A DNA stretch of 64,000 nucleotides from Myceligenerans crystallogenes (lineage in GTDB: Bacteria; Actinomycetota; Actinomycetes; Actinomycetales; Cellulomonadaceae): positions 372,001 through 436,000 of the forward strand of contig NZ_BAAANL010000002.1 in assembly GCF_039529775.1 (NCBI RefSeq), given 5' to 3'. Below the pieces are notes generated by a model. It searched no databases and was not told the DNA's origin. It saw nothing but the letters and a program-made list of their open reading frames with translations. The translations under genes and the position numbers were made by a program. Below are positions 32,672 through 42,337 of this stretch, in pieces. Each line of letters starts with the position of its first letter. Positions within the stretch are counted from its first letter, which is position 1.

Positions 32672-35214
32672 CGACGGAGACGCTGCCCTTCGCCGGCGAG
32701 ATCGACCTCGAGGCCCGGCGGGCGCTGGTCCGCGGGCGCCCGGGGATCGGCCTGCCCGGCGGCCTGGACGGCATCGACTTCGTGGAGGTGCTCTCCAACC
32801 ACCGGGGCACACCCGGTCACGTGCCCGGCGCGCCGGAACAGCGGACCCTGCTGGTCCACCTGCTGAACGGCCCGGTACCGGCCGGCTGGACCGGTGACGT
32901 CGTCCGCGTCGCCGGCGGCGTGCGCCAGGACCCGGAGCTCAACCCGGTGCGCGTCCGGTGGGCCTGGCCCGCGGCTGCGGTGGCCGGGCCGGCGGCCCTC
33001 GACCCGCTGGAGGGCGTGACCCCGGCCGACCGCACGCTGGTGGACCAGGCGCTCGCCGACGACGACGCCCGCGCACGCGCGCTGGTGGTGCGCACCTCGT
33101 CGAGCGGGGACCTCTCGGCCTACACGCTGCGGCTCGTCGGGCCCGGCGGGGCCGGCGCCCCGGAGGGCGTGGACCTGCCGCTGTCGGCGGCGCCGTTCGT
33201 GTTCACCGTCGACTGCCCGTCCGACCACGACTGCCACCACGACGCGCCGGGGCCCGCGCCCACCGCGGAGGACCTGCTGCCGGGCGACTACCTGGCCCGC
33301 GACTTCGAGGCGCTGCGCACCCGGCTGCTGGACCGGCTCGCCACCCTGCTGCCCGACTGGTCGGACCGCAGCCCCGCCGACCCGGCGGTCATGCTCGTCG
33401 AGCTGTTCGCCGCGGTCGGCGACCGGCTCGCGTACTGGCAGGACGCCGTCGCGGTCGAGGCCTACCTGAGCACCGCGCGGCGGCGCACGTCCGTGCGGCG
33501 GCACGCCCGGCTGCTCGGGTACGCCGTGCACGAGGGCTGCTCCGCGCGCACCCTGGTCGCCTTCGACACCGACACCACCCTCACCCTGCCCGCCGGGACC
33601 CCGGTGACCGACCTCCCGGAGCGCCCCGGGGTGGACGTGCTGAGCCCCGCCGACGCGGACGGCCTCGGCGGCACCGTGTTCCAGACCTCCGCCCCCGTCG
33701 AGCTGCGCCCGGAACGCAACGCGCTCCCGCTGTACGCCTGGGGCGACCGCGACCACAGCCTGCCCGCCGGGGCCACGGCCGCGTTCGTGTCCGCGCCCGC
33801 CGGCACCGACCCCGGCCTGCGGGCCGGGCACCTGCTCGTGCTGGCCGGCCGGCCCGTCGGCGGGGTGCCCCGGCAGGGCGACCCCGCGCGGCGGTTCGCG
33901 GTGCGCCTCATCGCCGACGCCGTCGAGCACGACGACCCGCTGGACCCGTCGGTGGCCGTGTGGGAACTGCGCTGGTCGGCCGCCGACGCACCGGCCGCCC
34001 CGCTGCCGGTGTCCACCCCCGGCACGGACGAGCCCCGCGCGGTGGCGCTGGGCAACGTCGTCGTCGCGGACCACGGCGCGAGCGTCCTGACCGAGACCCT
34101 CGTGCCGTCCACGGTCCCCGCGGACGGCGCCTACCGCCCGCGGCTGCGCCGCCCCGGCGTCGCGTACGTCGACCCGGGGCTGCCGGCGACGGCGTCCGCC
34201 TCCGCCCTGCTGCGCCCGGACCCGCGGCGCGCCGGGGCGGCGCTCCAGCTCGACGACGGGCAGCGCACCTGGACGCCCCGGCCGGACCTGCTGGCCAGCG
34301 GGCGGCTGGCCACGCACCTGGTCGTCGAGCCCGAGCCGGGCGGCGTGGCCCGCCTGCGGTTCGGGGACGGCCTGACCGGCCGGCTCCCGTCGGTGGGGGC
34401 CACCCCGCTGGCGAGCTACCGGGTGGGCACCGGGACGGCGGGCAACATCGCCCCGGACCGGCTGGTCCGGCTGCTGCCCCGCGCCGACGGCACGGACGCC
34501 ACGACCGGGGCCGCGGTCGCCGCCTGGAACCCGTTGCCCGCCACCGGCGGCACCGATCCCGAGCGGCTGGAGCGGGTGCGCCAGCTCGCGCCCGCCGCGT
34601 TCCGCCGCCAGCTGCGCGCCGTGACCAGCCAGGACTACGCCGCCGTGGCCGAGGAGGTCCCGGGCACGCAGCGGGCCGTCGCCCGGCGCCGCTGGACCGG
34701 GTCCTGGTACGCCCAGGACGTCACCGTCGACGCCGTCGACGCGCGGGCGGGCGACCCGGCCCACCTCACCGAGGTCACCGCGGCGCTGGACGTGCGGCGC
34801 ATGGCGGGCGTCGACGTCGAGCTCGGCCGCCCGGTGTACGTGCCGCTGGAGATCGTGCTGCGCGGCTGCACGCGGCCCGGGTACCTGCGGGCCGACGTCG
34901 GGCAGCAGGTGCGGGAGGTGTTCTCCTCGGGCGTGCGGGCGGACGGCGGCACCGGGTTCTTCCACCCCGACCGGTTCACGTTCGGCCGGCCGCTGCGGCT
35001 GTCCGACGTCGTGGCCGCGGCCATGGCCGTCGACGGGCTGGCGTGGGTCGAGCCGGTGCGATTCGCCCGGCGGGACGCGACCAGGGCGCAGGCGGCGGCC
35101 GCCCTCGCCGCGGGCGAGATCGAGGTCTCGCCGCGCGAGCTGCTGCGCTGCGACTCCGACCCGAACAACCCGGAGGCCGGACGCCTCGAGCTCCGCCTGG
35201 GAGGTGGGTCGTGA
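32668..35214 (+). CDS. Baseplate assembly protein J-like (Pvc11-type)
   Basis: 848 residues. After a variable N-terminus, DYLARDFEALRTRLLDRLATLLPDWSDRSPADPAVMLVELFAAVGDRLAYWQ (given in part) is the characteristic start of eCIS putative baseplate proteins. The middle VARLRFGDGLTGRLPSVG and RRQLRAVTSQDYAAVAEEVPG match gpJ/gp6-type wedge proteins. The ATG follows GGGAGG and overlaps the gp25 stop. It ends in a GTGA overlap with its paralogue. Confidence 0.9.
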   Translation: MTTETLPFAGEIDLEARRALVRGRPGIGLPGGLDGIDFVEVLSNHRGTPGHVPGAPEQRTLLVHLLNGPVPAGWTGDVVRVAGGVRQDPELNPVRVRWAWPAAAVAGPAALDPLEGVTPADRTLVDQALADDDARARALVVRTSSSGDLSAYTLRLVGPGGAGAPEGVDLPLSAAPFVFTVDCPSDHDCHHDAPGPAPTAEDLLPGDYLARDFEALRTRLLDRLATLLPDWSDRSPADPAVMLVELFAAVGDRLAYWQDAVAVEAYLSTARRRTSVRRHARLLGYAVHEGCSARTLVAFDTDTTLTLPAGTPVTDLPERPGVDVLSPADADGLGGTVFQTSAPVELRPERNALPLYAWGDRDHSLPAGATAAFVSAPAGTDPGLRAGHLLVLAGRPVGGVPRQGDPARRFAVRLIADAVEHDDPLDPSVAVWELRWSAADAPAAPLPVSTPGTDEPRAVALGNVVVADHGASVLTETLVPSTVPADGAYRPRLRRPGVAYVDPGLPATASASALLRPDPRRAGAALQLDDGQRTWTPRPDLLASGRLATHLVVEPEPGGVARLRFGDGLTGRLPSVGATPLASYRVGTGTAGNIAPDRLVRLLPRADGTDATTGAAVAAWNPLPATGGTDPERLERVRQLAPAAFRRQLRAVTSQDYAAVAEEVPGTQRAVARRRWTGSWYAQDVTVDAVDARAGDPAHLTEVTAALDVRRMAGVDVELGRPVYVPLEIVLRGCTRPGYLRADVGQQVREVFSSGVRADGGTGFFHPDRFTFGRPLRLSDVVAAAMAVDGLAWVEPVRFARRDATRAQAAAALAAGEIEVSPRELLRCDSDPNNPEAGRLELRLGGGS

Positions 35215-37673
35215 GCATCACCAACCGTCCCGGTCAGGACGAGCTGCACTGGCGGGTCGCCCCGCACGGTGCCGCCCTGGCGCGGATGCGTGCCCACCTC
35301 GCCGCCCCGGACCAGGACCTCCGGGTCCGGTCGCTGGCGGCGCAGGACGACGACCCGGCGGTCGCCCTGCTCGACACCTGGGCGGTGGTCACCGACATCG
35401 TGTCCTTCTACACCGAGCGGATCGCGCAGGAGGGGTTCCTGCGCACCGCGACCGAGACGATGTCGGTACGGCAGCAGGCACGCACGCTCGGCTACGAGCT
35501 GCGGCCGGGTGTGGCGGCGGAGGTCGAGCTCGTGTTCGAGACCGAGACCGCCCCCGGCGCGCCGGAGACCGTCGTCGTGCCGGCCGGGACGCCCGTGCAG
35601 ACCGTCCCCGCGCCGGGCAAGCTGCCCCAGACGTTCGAGACGGTGGACGAGCTCGAGGCCCGCACGGCGTGGAACGCGGTACCCGCCGCCGACCGGGTGC
35701 GCCAGCCGTTCGGGTTCGGCACCACGTCGGTGTGGCTGTCCACCACCGACCCGCTGGTCCGGGTCGACGACCGCCTCCTGATCATCGGCAGCGAGCGCGC
35801 CGGCGTGCAGCCCGGCGCGCCGCACTCCGCCGCCACCGAGCAGTGGGACTTCCGGCGCGTGGTCGCCGTCGAGACCGACCCGCCGCACGCGGCCGGCTGG
35901 ACCCGGCTCGACCTGGACGAGCCGGTCGGCTTCGAGCCGCGCCGCCCGCTGGCGGCCCTGGAGGACGTGCGCGTGTACCGGCTGGCGCGGCGGCTGAACC
36001 TGTTCGGCTGGAACGCCCCGGACCCGGGCCTCCTGGGCACCGAGTCGACCCGCGTCGCCCGGCTGGCCAGCGAGGCGGCGGCCGCGAGCTGGCCGGGAGC
36101 GGGCCTGGCCGGCGGGACGCTGGACGTCGAGGGGGACGTACCCGACCTGGTGCCGGGCTCCTGGCTCGTGCTCGAGCAGCCCGGCACGACCGAGGCCTAC
36201 CAGGCCGTCGCGGTCACGCCCGGGGGCGCCCGGCGGTTCGCCCTGGCCGGCAAGGTCACCCAGGTCACCGTCGACCTCACCGAGAACCTGTCGGGCTTCC
36301 AGCGGGACCGCACCCTCGTGCACGCGGTGAGCCAGGAGCTGCCCACCGCCTGGATGCCCCGGCCCGGCCCGGTCGGCGCGTGGAGCGACGGCGCCGGGAT
36401 CCTGCTCGAGGTCGCGATGACCGAGCCGGCGCTGCCGGCCGGCCGCCTCGTGCTGGTCGAGGGTGTCCGGTCCGGCGACGGCGGGCGCGCGGTCGAGGCC
36501 GCCACCGTGACCGCCGTGCAGGCCGCACCCGACGGCGCCCTGCGCCTGACGCTCGACCCGCCGCTGGCGCACTCGTACCACGCGGGCACCGTCGTCGTGC
36601 ACGGCAACGTCGCCCGCGCGACGCACGGCGAGACCGCGGAACAGGTGCTGGGCAGCGGCGACGGCCGGGTGGCGTTCCCCCGGTTCGTGCTCCGCCGCCC
36701 GCCGCTCACCTTCGTCCGTTCCACGACCGACGCCACCGGCGCGTCCGCCGAGCTCGAGATCCGCGTGGAGGGCGTCGCGTGGACCGAGGTGCCCACGCTG
36801 CACGACGCCGGCCCGCGCGACCAGGTGTACGTGGTGCGGCAGGGCGAGGAGGGCGAGACCACCGTGATCTTCGGCGACGGCGAGCACGGCTCCCGGCTGC
36901 CGACCGGGACGGAGAACGTGCACGCCACCTACCGCGTCGGCATCGGGGCCGACGGCGCCGCCGAGCCCGGCCAGGTGATGCTCCCCGTGCGCAGGCCGCG
37001 CGGGATCGCCCGGGTCGCCAACCTCGCGGCGACCCGCGACTGGGCGCCGCCCGAGGACCTGGCCGGCGCCCGGGTGAACGCCCCGCAGCGGATCCGCACC
37101 CTGGACCGGGCGGTGTCCGTGGCCGACCACGAGGACTTCGCGCGCGGCTGGTCCGGCGTCGGGCGCGCGCGGGCCGACCTGGTGTGGGACGGGAAGGCCG
37201 ACACCGTCGTCCTCTCGGTGCTGGACGCGACCGGCGCGCCCGCCTCCGGCCAGCTCCTGGCCGACCTGCGGACGACGCTCGACGCCGCCCGCGAGGCCCG
37301 CGCCCGGCGGGCGCTGCTGCCCGGCCAGGTGATCGGCTTCAGGGTGGCCCTCGACGTCGCGGTCGACCCCCGGTACGAGACCGGCGCCGTCCTCGAGGCC
37401 GTCGCGGCGGCGGTGCGGGCCCGGCACGGCGACCTCGACCTCGCCGCGCCGCTCGCGGCCGCGGTCGTGCTGGTCACCGCCGCGGGCGTGGCGGGCGTCT
37501 CGCACGCGACCATGCCCGTCCTGGCCGCCGACCTCGCTGACGCCGGATCCGCCGGGAGCCCCGGCGCCGGCGACCTGCTCGTCGCGGCCCCGGCCCGCTG
37601 GGCCTCGTCCGGCGGGCTGCTCCCGGCCCAGGCCCTGCACCTGACCGACATCCACGTAGGGGTGATCGCATGA
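35211..37673 (+). CDS. Second baseplate assembly protein J-like (Pvc12-type)
   Basis: 820 residues; GTG start 35211 with GGAGG 6 nt upstream. N-terminal VALLDTWAVVTDIVSFYTERIAQEGFLRTATE, central ETTVIFGDGEHGSRLPTG (FGDG motif of the J family) and IRTLDRAVSVADHEDFARGW. It parallels the upstream gene in organisation; pairs like this are usual in eCIS and make the heterodimeric wedge. 4-nt overlaps on both sides. Confidence 0.9.
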   Translation: MSITNRPGQDELHWRVAPHGAALARMRAHLAAPDQDLRVRSLAAQDDDPAVALLDTWAVVTDIVSFYTERIAQEGFLRTATETMSVRQQARTLGYELRPGVAAEVELVFETETAPGAPETVVVPAGTPVQTVPAPGKLPQTFETVDELEARTAWNAVPAADRVRQPFGFGTTSVWLSTTDPLVRVDDRLLIIGSERAGVQPGAPHSAATEQWDFRRVVAVETDPPHAAGWTRLDLDEPVGFEPRRPLAALEDVRVYRLARRLNLFGWNAPDPGLLGTESTRVARLASEAAAASWPGAGLAGGTLDVEGDVPDLVPGSWLVLEQPGTTEAYQAVAVTPGGARRFALAGKVTQVTVDLTENLSGFQRDRTLVHAVSQELPTAWMPRPGPVGAWSDGAGILLEVAMTEPALPAGRLVLVEGVRSGDGGRAVEAATVTAVQAAPDGALRLTLDPPLAHSYHAGTVVVHGNVARATHGETAEQVLGSGDGRVAFPRFVLRRPPLTFVRSTTDATGASAELEIRVEGVAWTEVPTLHDAGPRDQVYVVRQGEEGETTVIFGDGEHGSRLPTGTENVHATYRVGIGADGAAEPGQVMLPVRRPRGIARVANLAATRDWAPPEDLAGARVNAPQRIRTLDRAVSVADHEDFARGWSGVGRARADLVWDGKADTVVLSVLDATGAPASGQLLADLRTTLDAAREARARRALLPGQVIGFRVALDVAVDPRYETGAVLEAVAAAVRARHGDLDLAAPLAAAVVLVTAAGVAGVSHATMPVLAADLADAGSAGSPGAGDLLVAAPARWASSGGLLPAQALHLTDIHVGVIA

Positions 37674-39856
37674 CCGTCTCGGACCTGCGCCGCGCCGGCC
37701 GCGCCCGGTACCTCGAGTCGCTGCTGCCGCCGCACGTACTGGAGCGCGACGCCGCCACCGGCGGTCTGCTGCGGGCCCTGCTGGACGCCGTGGCGGGCGA
37801 GCTCGCCGTCGTCGAGGACGACCTGGACACCCTCTACGACGCCTGGTTCGTGGAGACCGCCCCCGAGTGGGTGCTGCCCTACCTGGCCGACCTCGTCGGG
37901 CTGGCCGGCCTGCCGGGAGACCTCGGCGCCGGGACCGGAGCCGGCGTCTCGCGGCGGGGCGTGGTGGCCAACACCGTGATGTACCGGCAGCGCAAGGGCA
38001 CCGTCGCGGTGCTCGAACAGGTGGTCCGCGACGTCACCGGCTGGCCCGCCGCGGCGATCGAGCACCACCCCCTGCTCGGCGTCACCACGCACGTCAACCA
38101 CGTCCGGCCGGACCGTCCCGCCTGGGCGTCGGTGCGCGGCGCCGCGCAGGCGGAGCTGGAGTCGCCGCGGCTCGCGGCGGGAGCGCTCACACGGTTCGCG
38201 CACACCGCCGAGGCGCGGCACGTCGATCCCGGGCCCGCGGGCGGCAGGGGCCGGTTCGGGATCGGCAACGTCGGGATCTTCGTCTTCGGCTCGCAGGTGT
38301 ACGGGGCCTCGGGCACGCCTGCCCGCCGGCCCCTCGGCGGGGCCGACGGCTGGGCGACGCATCCCCTCGGCCTGGACGAACCATGGTTCGCCCCGCCCGC
38401 CACCGAGGAGCACATCGAGCACCTGGCCGGCGAGGCGGACCTGCCGGTCCCGCTCCGCCCGCGCCGCCTGCTCGCGCTGCTGCGGGCCGCGCGCGCCGGC
38501 GGCGACGACGCCGGCCTTCCGGTGCGGGTGCGGCTGGACGACGACGCCCCGCTGCCCGCCGAGCGGGTGCGCGTCTGCCGCCTGGAGGACCTCGCCACGG
38601 ACGACGCGGGCGACCCCCTGACCGGGTGGCAGGTGACCGTCGACCCGGTGCACGGCAGGATCCGCACGCTGTTCGACGGCGCACCCGCCGACCCCGGCTC
38701 GGTGCACGTCGACTACGCCTACGGCGCACCGGCCGACGTCGGCGCGGGCACCTACGACCGCAGCCTCGGCCACGACGCCGCGCTCGCCGCCGACCCGTTC
38801 ACCGGCGACACCGACGAGGGCGGCGACCGCGTCGGCGCGCAGGTGCCGGTGCGCACCGGGGCCACCGAGCCCGGAACGGCGGTCAGCATCGCGGACGGGC
38901 TGGCCGACGTCGCCGCGGGCTGGTCGCCGGCCGCCCCGGACCTGACCGGCGGCACCCAGGTGCTCTCGGTCGCGGACAGCGAGACGTACACCGGCGACCT
39001 GACGATCGACGTGCCCGCCGAGAGCCGCCTCGTGCTCGTGGCGGCGCACTGGCGCGGCCGGCTGCTCCTGACGGGGGACGTCGAGGCACCGGTCCCCGGC
39101 GTCTACGCCCCCGACGGGCTGCGCCCGCGCGTGGTCGGGGACGTCCTCGTGACCGGCCAGACCGGCGCCGCCGTCCTGCTGGACGGGCTCGTGATCGAGG
39201 GCGACGTCGTGGTCGCGGCCGGCGACCTGCGGTCCCTGACCGTCAGCCAGTGCACGGTCGCCGGCCGGGTGCGGGTGCTCGGCACCCCCGCCGACGGCAA
39301 CCGCGAGCTCGTCGTGGACGTGCGGCGCAGCCTGGTCGGCGGCGTCGAGCTGGCCCCGACGGCGCCCGGGCTGAGGGTGACCGACAGCGTCGTCGACCCG
39401 CGCCTGACCGACCCCGGCGCCGCACCGCCGGCCGCCGGGCCCGCCGTCGTCGCGCCCGGCACGCACGTGACCGTCGAGGGCTCCACCCTGCTGGGCGCGC
39501 TCGGCGCGCGCGTGCTCCACGTGACCTCCAGCCTCTGCGACGGCGTCGTCACGGTCGTGGACCGGCAGCGCGGCTGCGCGCGGTTCAGCTATCTGGCGCC
39601 GGGCTCGCGGGCGCCGCGCCGGTTCCGGTGCGTGCCGCCCGGCGACGCCCCGACGTACCTCGCGCGCGATCCCGCCGCACCGGCCTACCCCGCCCTCGCA
39701 CCCACCGCTCCCGCGTCGATCCGGCGCGGCGGCGAGGACGGCGCCGAGATGGGCGTGCACCACCATCTGCGCCGTCCGCAACGGACCGACGCGGCCCGCC
39801 GCCTCGTCGAGCCCTACGTACCGGCGGCCATGCGAATCGGAATGCTGGGGAGCTGA
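37670..39856 (+). CDS. Tail protein I-like baseplate protein with beta-helix
   Basis: 728 residues. The first 130 resemble phage tail protein gpI: YLESLLPPHVLERD, WFVETAPEWVLPYLADLVGL and YRQRKGTVAVLEQVVRDVTGW. Later, a run of short strands (GRLLLTGDVEAP, VVGDVLVTGQT, VVAAGDLRSLTVSQCTVAG) forms a right-handed beta-helix-like section. In eCIS such proteins sit at the baseplate rim and may carry fibre-like parts. Confidence 0.85.
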   Translation: MTVSDLRRAGRARYLESLLPPHVLERDAATGGLLRALLDAVAGELAVVEDDLDTLYDAWFVETAPEWVLPYLADLVGLAGLPGDLGAGTGAGVSRRGVVANTVMYRQRKGTVAVLEQVVRDVTGWPAAAIEHHPLLGVTTHVNHVRPDRPAWASVRGAAQAELESPRLAAGALTRFAHTAEARHVDPGPAGGRGRFGIGNVGIFVFGSQVYGASGTPARRPLGGADGWATHPLGLDEPWFAPPATEEHIEHLAGEADLPVPLRPRRLLALLRAARAGGDDAGLPVRVRLDDDAPLPAERVRVCRLEDLATDDAGDPLTGWQVTVDPVHGRIRTLFDGAPADPGSVHVDYAYGAPADVGAGTYDRSLGHDAALAADPFTGDTDEGGDRVGAQVPVRTGATEPGTAVSIADGLADVAAGWSPAAPDLTGGTQVLSVADSETYTGDLTIDVPAESRLVLVAAHWRGRLLLTGDVEAPVPGVYAPDGLRPRVVGDVLVTGQTGAAVLLDGLVIEGDVVVAAGDLRSLTVSQCTVAGRVRVLGTPADGNRELVVDVRRSLVGGVELAPTAPGLRVTDSVVDPRLTDPGAAPPAAGPAVVAPGTHVTVEGSTLLGALGARVLHVTSSLCDGVVTVVDRQRGCARFSYLAPGSRAPRRFRCVPPGDAPTYLARDPAAPAYPALAPTAPASIRRGGEDGAEMGVHHHLRRPQRTDAARRLVEPYVPAAMRIGMLGS

Positions 39857-39857
39857 C

Positions 39858-42332
39858 ATGCACGCTGATCTGACCCGAAGGACCTTCGACCCCGCCCTGG
39901 GGTTCCGGTCCGTGCTCATGCAGCAGGGCCGCGTCCTGCTCGACGCGGAGTGGAACGAACAGGCCGAGATCACCGCCCACCACGACCGGACGCGCGCCGC
40001 GGACGTCATCGGCCCTTCCGGCGGGCCCGAGCCGCTCGACGGCGGGCCGGGGCCGTTCGCCGTCGTGTCGCTGACGTCCGGCGAGCCGCCCGCCGGCCCG
40101 GTCGCCTGGGCGGACCTCGGCGTCACGCCGGGCCGCTACTACGTCGACGGGGTGCTCGCCGAGTCGGCGCCCGGCCCGGGCACCGGCGGCACCTGGCCGC
40201 TGGCCGGCCAGCCGCACCTGCGCGGCGTCGGCGGCGAGCCGGGCCTCGCCGAGCCCGCCGCCGGGACGTATGCCGCCGTCCTGGACGTGTTCGACCGCCT
40301 GGTGACCGCCGACGAGCGCCCGCAGCTGCTGGAGTCCGCGCTGGGCGGCCCGGACACCGCCGCACGGGAGCAGACGGTGTGGCAGGTGCTGCTGGAGCCC
40401 GTCGACGACGGCGCCGCCTGCTCGACGGTGCCCGCGGGCCTGTTCGGGCGCACCCCGCGCACGATGCGGGCCGGGCTGCAGGAGGCCGACGCCCCCGCGG
40501 ACCCGTGCTCCGTCGCGAGCGGCGGCGGGTACCAGCTCCTGGAGAACCAGCTCTACCGGGTGGAGATCTGGCAGGCCGGCGGCACGCCCGCGTTCCTGTG
40601 GTCGCGCGAGAACGGCTCGGTGGTCGCCGGGCTGGTCACGGTCGCGGGATCGAGCGTCGGGTTCGACGCCGCCCTGACGCTCGACCGGGCCGGCCGGGAC
40701 GAGGAGCTGTCGATCGGCCAGGGTGACCTGATCGAGGTGACCAGCGCCGACCTGGGGCTGCGGGGCCGGCCCGGGTACCTCGCGCGGGTGCGCCGGGTCG
40801 TGGACCTGGTCCTCGACGTCGACTGGCTCGCCGAGAACCCCGGCACGCCGCCGACGTCGGTGGCCGCGCTGGGCGGCGCCCCGGTCGTACGCCGCTGGGA
40901 GGGCGGCCCGCTGCCGCTGCGCACCACCCGTACCGACCTGGAGGGCGGCATCACCGTCGCGTTCCCGGCCGGCGGCTCCCCCGCCGTCGGCGACCACTGG
41001 CTGATCCCGGCGCGCACCGTCCGGCTGGCCTACGGCGTCAGCGCCCGCACGGGCACGATCGAGTGGCCGGGCATGCCCGGCACCCCGGCCGCGCTGCCAC
41101 CCACCGGACCGGTGCACCGCCGGGCGCTGCTCGGCCTCGTCGAACGGGCCGGCGACACCTGGACGGTGCTGTCCGACTGCCGTCACCTGTTCCCGCCGCT
41201 GACCGCGACGGCGGCGCTCGACCTGCTCGGCGGCGACGGCCAGGAGGCGGCACCCGGCGTGGAACTGCCCGCTCCCGTCCGCGTGGCGGTGCGCCGGGGG
41301 TCCCTCCCGGTGGCCGGCGAGACCGTGCGGTTCACCGCCGCCGGCGGCACCCTGAGCACCGCGGCGGGCGGAGGCGGCAGCACCGGCAACCCGCTGGCCG
41401 TCCCCACCGGGGCCGACGGCGTCGCCGCCGCGTTCTGGACCCCCGACCCGCGCGGGCAGGCCGCCCAGACCCTCACCGCCGAACGGCTCACCGACGTGCT
41501 CGCACCGGCCGACGACGTCGCCGTGATCGTCACCGCACGGGTCGTCCGCCCGTCCGAGGGCCGGCCGCCCGGGCTGCACGTGGCCGGCGTGCGGCTCTCG
41601 TCCGGCCCGCTCGAGAACGACGCCGTCTACCATCCGGACGAGCTGAGCAAGCCGATCGTCGTCGCCCTCGACGACACGGTGCTCGCCGAGAGCGTCAAGG
41701 ACAAGCCCGTGGGCCGCCTGCTCGTCGAGCTGCCCTGGCCCGTCGGGCCCGAGCTGGACGTGTGGGGCGGGCCCTCGTTCGCCACCCACACCGTGGAGCT
41801 GCTGGGCACCCTGGAGGCCGAGGGACCGTTCATCACCTGGTCGCCCGCGCCCGCGACGATCGAGGCCCTGCCCCGGATCGTCGAGCGGCTGCGGCAGCTC
41901 GAGGGGAACCAGCAGCTCGGCGCGCCCGGTCTGCCGGTCCTGGCACGGTTCCAGCTCGACGGGTGGGCGATCGTGCGCGAGAACGACCCGGCCCAGCACC
42001 TGAACGGGCACGCCAGCACCTTCATGGACGGCGACCGCACCCGCCTCGAGCTGCCGACGACCGACGCCGTGACCGGCGGCCGCTTCGAGACGTGGTTCCA
42101 CCTCGACCCCGAGCCGGACCGGCCGGACCGGCGGTTCGTCGTCGAGGACTTCACCGGGCGCACGCTCGGGTTCGTGGAGCGCCGGGCCGCCGAGGCGGGC
42201 GTCGCGCTCCGGGTCGTCGAGGAGTCCGCGCCGGGGATCCGCGCGAACACGGTGCTCGGCACGGACGCCCGCACCGGGACCGAGCTGCGCCCGGGTGACA
42301 CGCTCACCGTGCGCGTGGCGTCGGGCAGGTGA
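39858..42332 (+). CDS. DUF6519 protein of the eCIS cluster
   Basis: 824 residues. The N-terminus carries the family signature SVLMQQGRVLLDAEWNEQAE followed by RAADVIGPSGGP. About residues 470-560 contain an Ig-like stretch (VRVAVRRGSLPVAGETVRFTAAGG, GVAAAFWTPDP) resembling bacterial Ig domains. The function is not established; the family recurs in eCIS loci. Its size, modular beta structure and the absence of a classical fibre gene make it a candidate receptor-binding or baseplate-rim component (inference). ATG 39858, with GGGGAG upstream. Confidence 0.8.
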   Translation: MHADLTRRTFDPALGFRSVLMQQGRVLLDAEWNEQAEITAHHDRTRAADVIGPSGGPEPLDGGPGPFAVVSLTSGEPPAGPVAWADLGVTPGRYYVDGVLAESAPGPGTGGTWPLAGQPHLRGVGGEPGLAEPAAGTYAAVLDVFDRLVTADERPQLLESALGGPDTAAREQTVWQVLLEPVDDGAACSTVPAGLFGRTPRTMRAGLQEADAPADPCSVASGGGYQLLENQLYRVEIWQAGGTPAFLWSRENGSVVAGLVTVAGSSVGFDAALTLDRAGRDEELSIGQGDLIEVTSADLGLRGRPGYLARVRRVVDLVLDVDWLAENPGTPPTSVAALGGAPVVRRWEGGPLPLRTTRTDLEGGITVAFPAGGSPAVGDHWLIPARTVRLAYGVSARTGTIEWPGMPGTPAALPPTGPVHRRALLGLVERAGDTWTVLSDCRHLFPPLTATAALDLLGGDGQEAAPGVELPAPVRVAVRRGSLPVAGETVRFTAAGGTLSTAAGGGGSTGNPLAVPTGADGVAAAFWTPDPRGQAAQTLTAERLTDVLAPADDVAVIVTARVVRPSEGRPPGLHVAGVRLSSGPLENDAVYHPDELSKPIVVALDDTVLAESVKDKPVGRLLVELPWPVGPELDVWGGPSFATHTVELLGTLEAEGPFITWSPAPATIEALPRIVERLRQLEGNQQLGAPGLPVLARFQLDGWAIVRENDPAQHLNGHASTFMDGDRTRLELPTTDAVTGGRFETWFHLDPEPDRPDRRFVVEDFTGRTLGFVERRAAEAGVALRVVEESAPGIRANTVLGTDARTGTELRPGDTLTVRVASGR

Positions 42333-42337
42333 CCGGG

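Noticed and set aside
34635..40126. Two minus-strand frames of over 1000 codons across the eCIS baseplate genes
   Set aside because: They are antisense to recognisable baseplate proteins and have no domain of their own.
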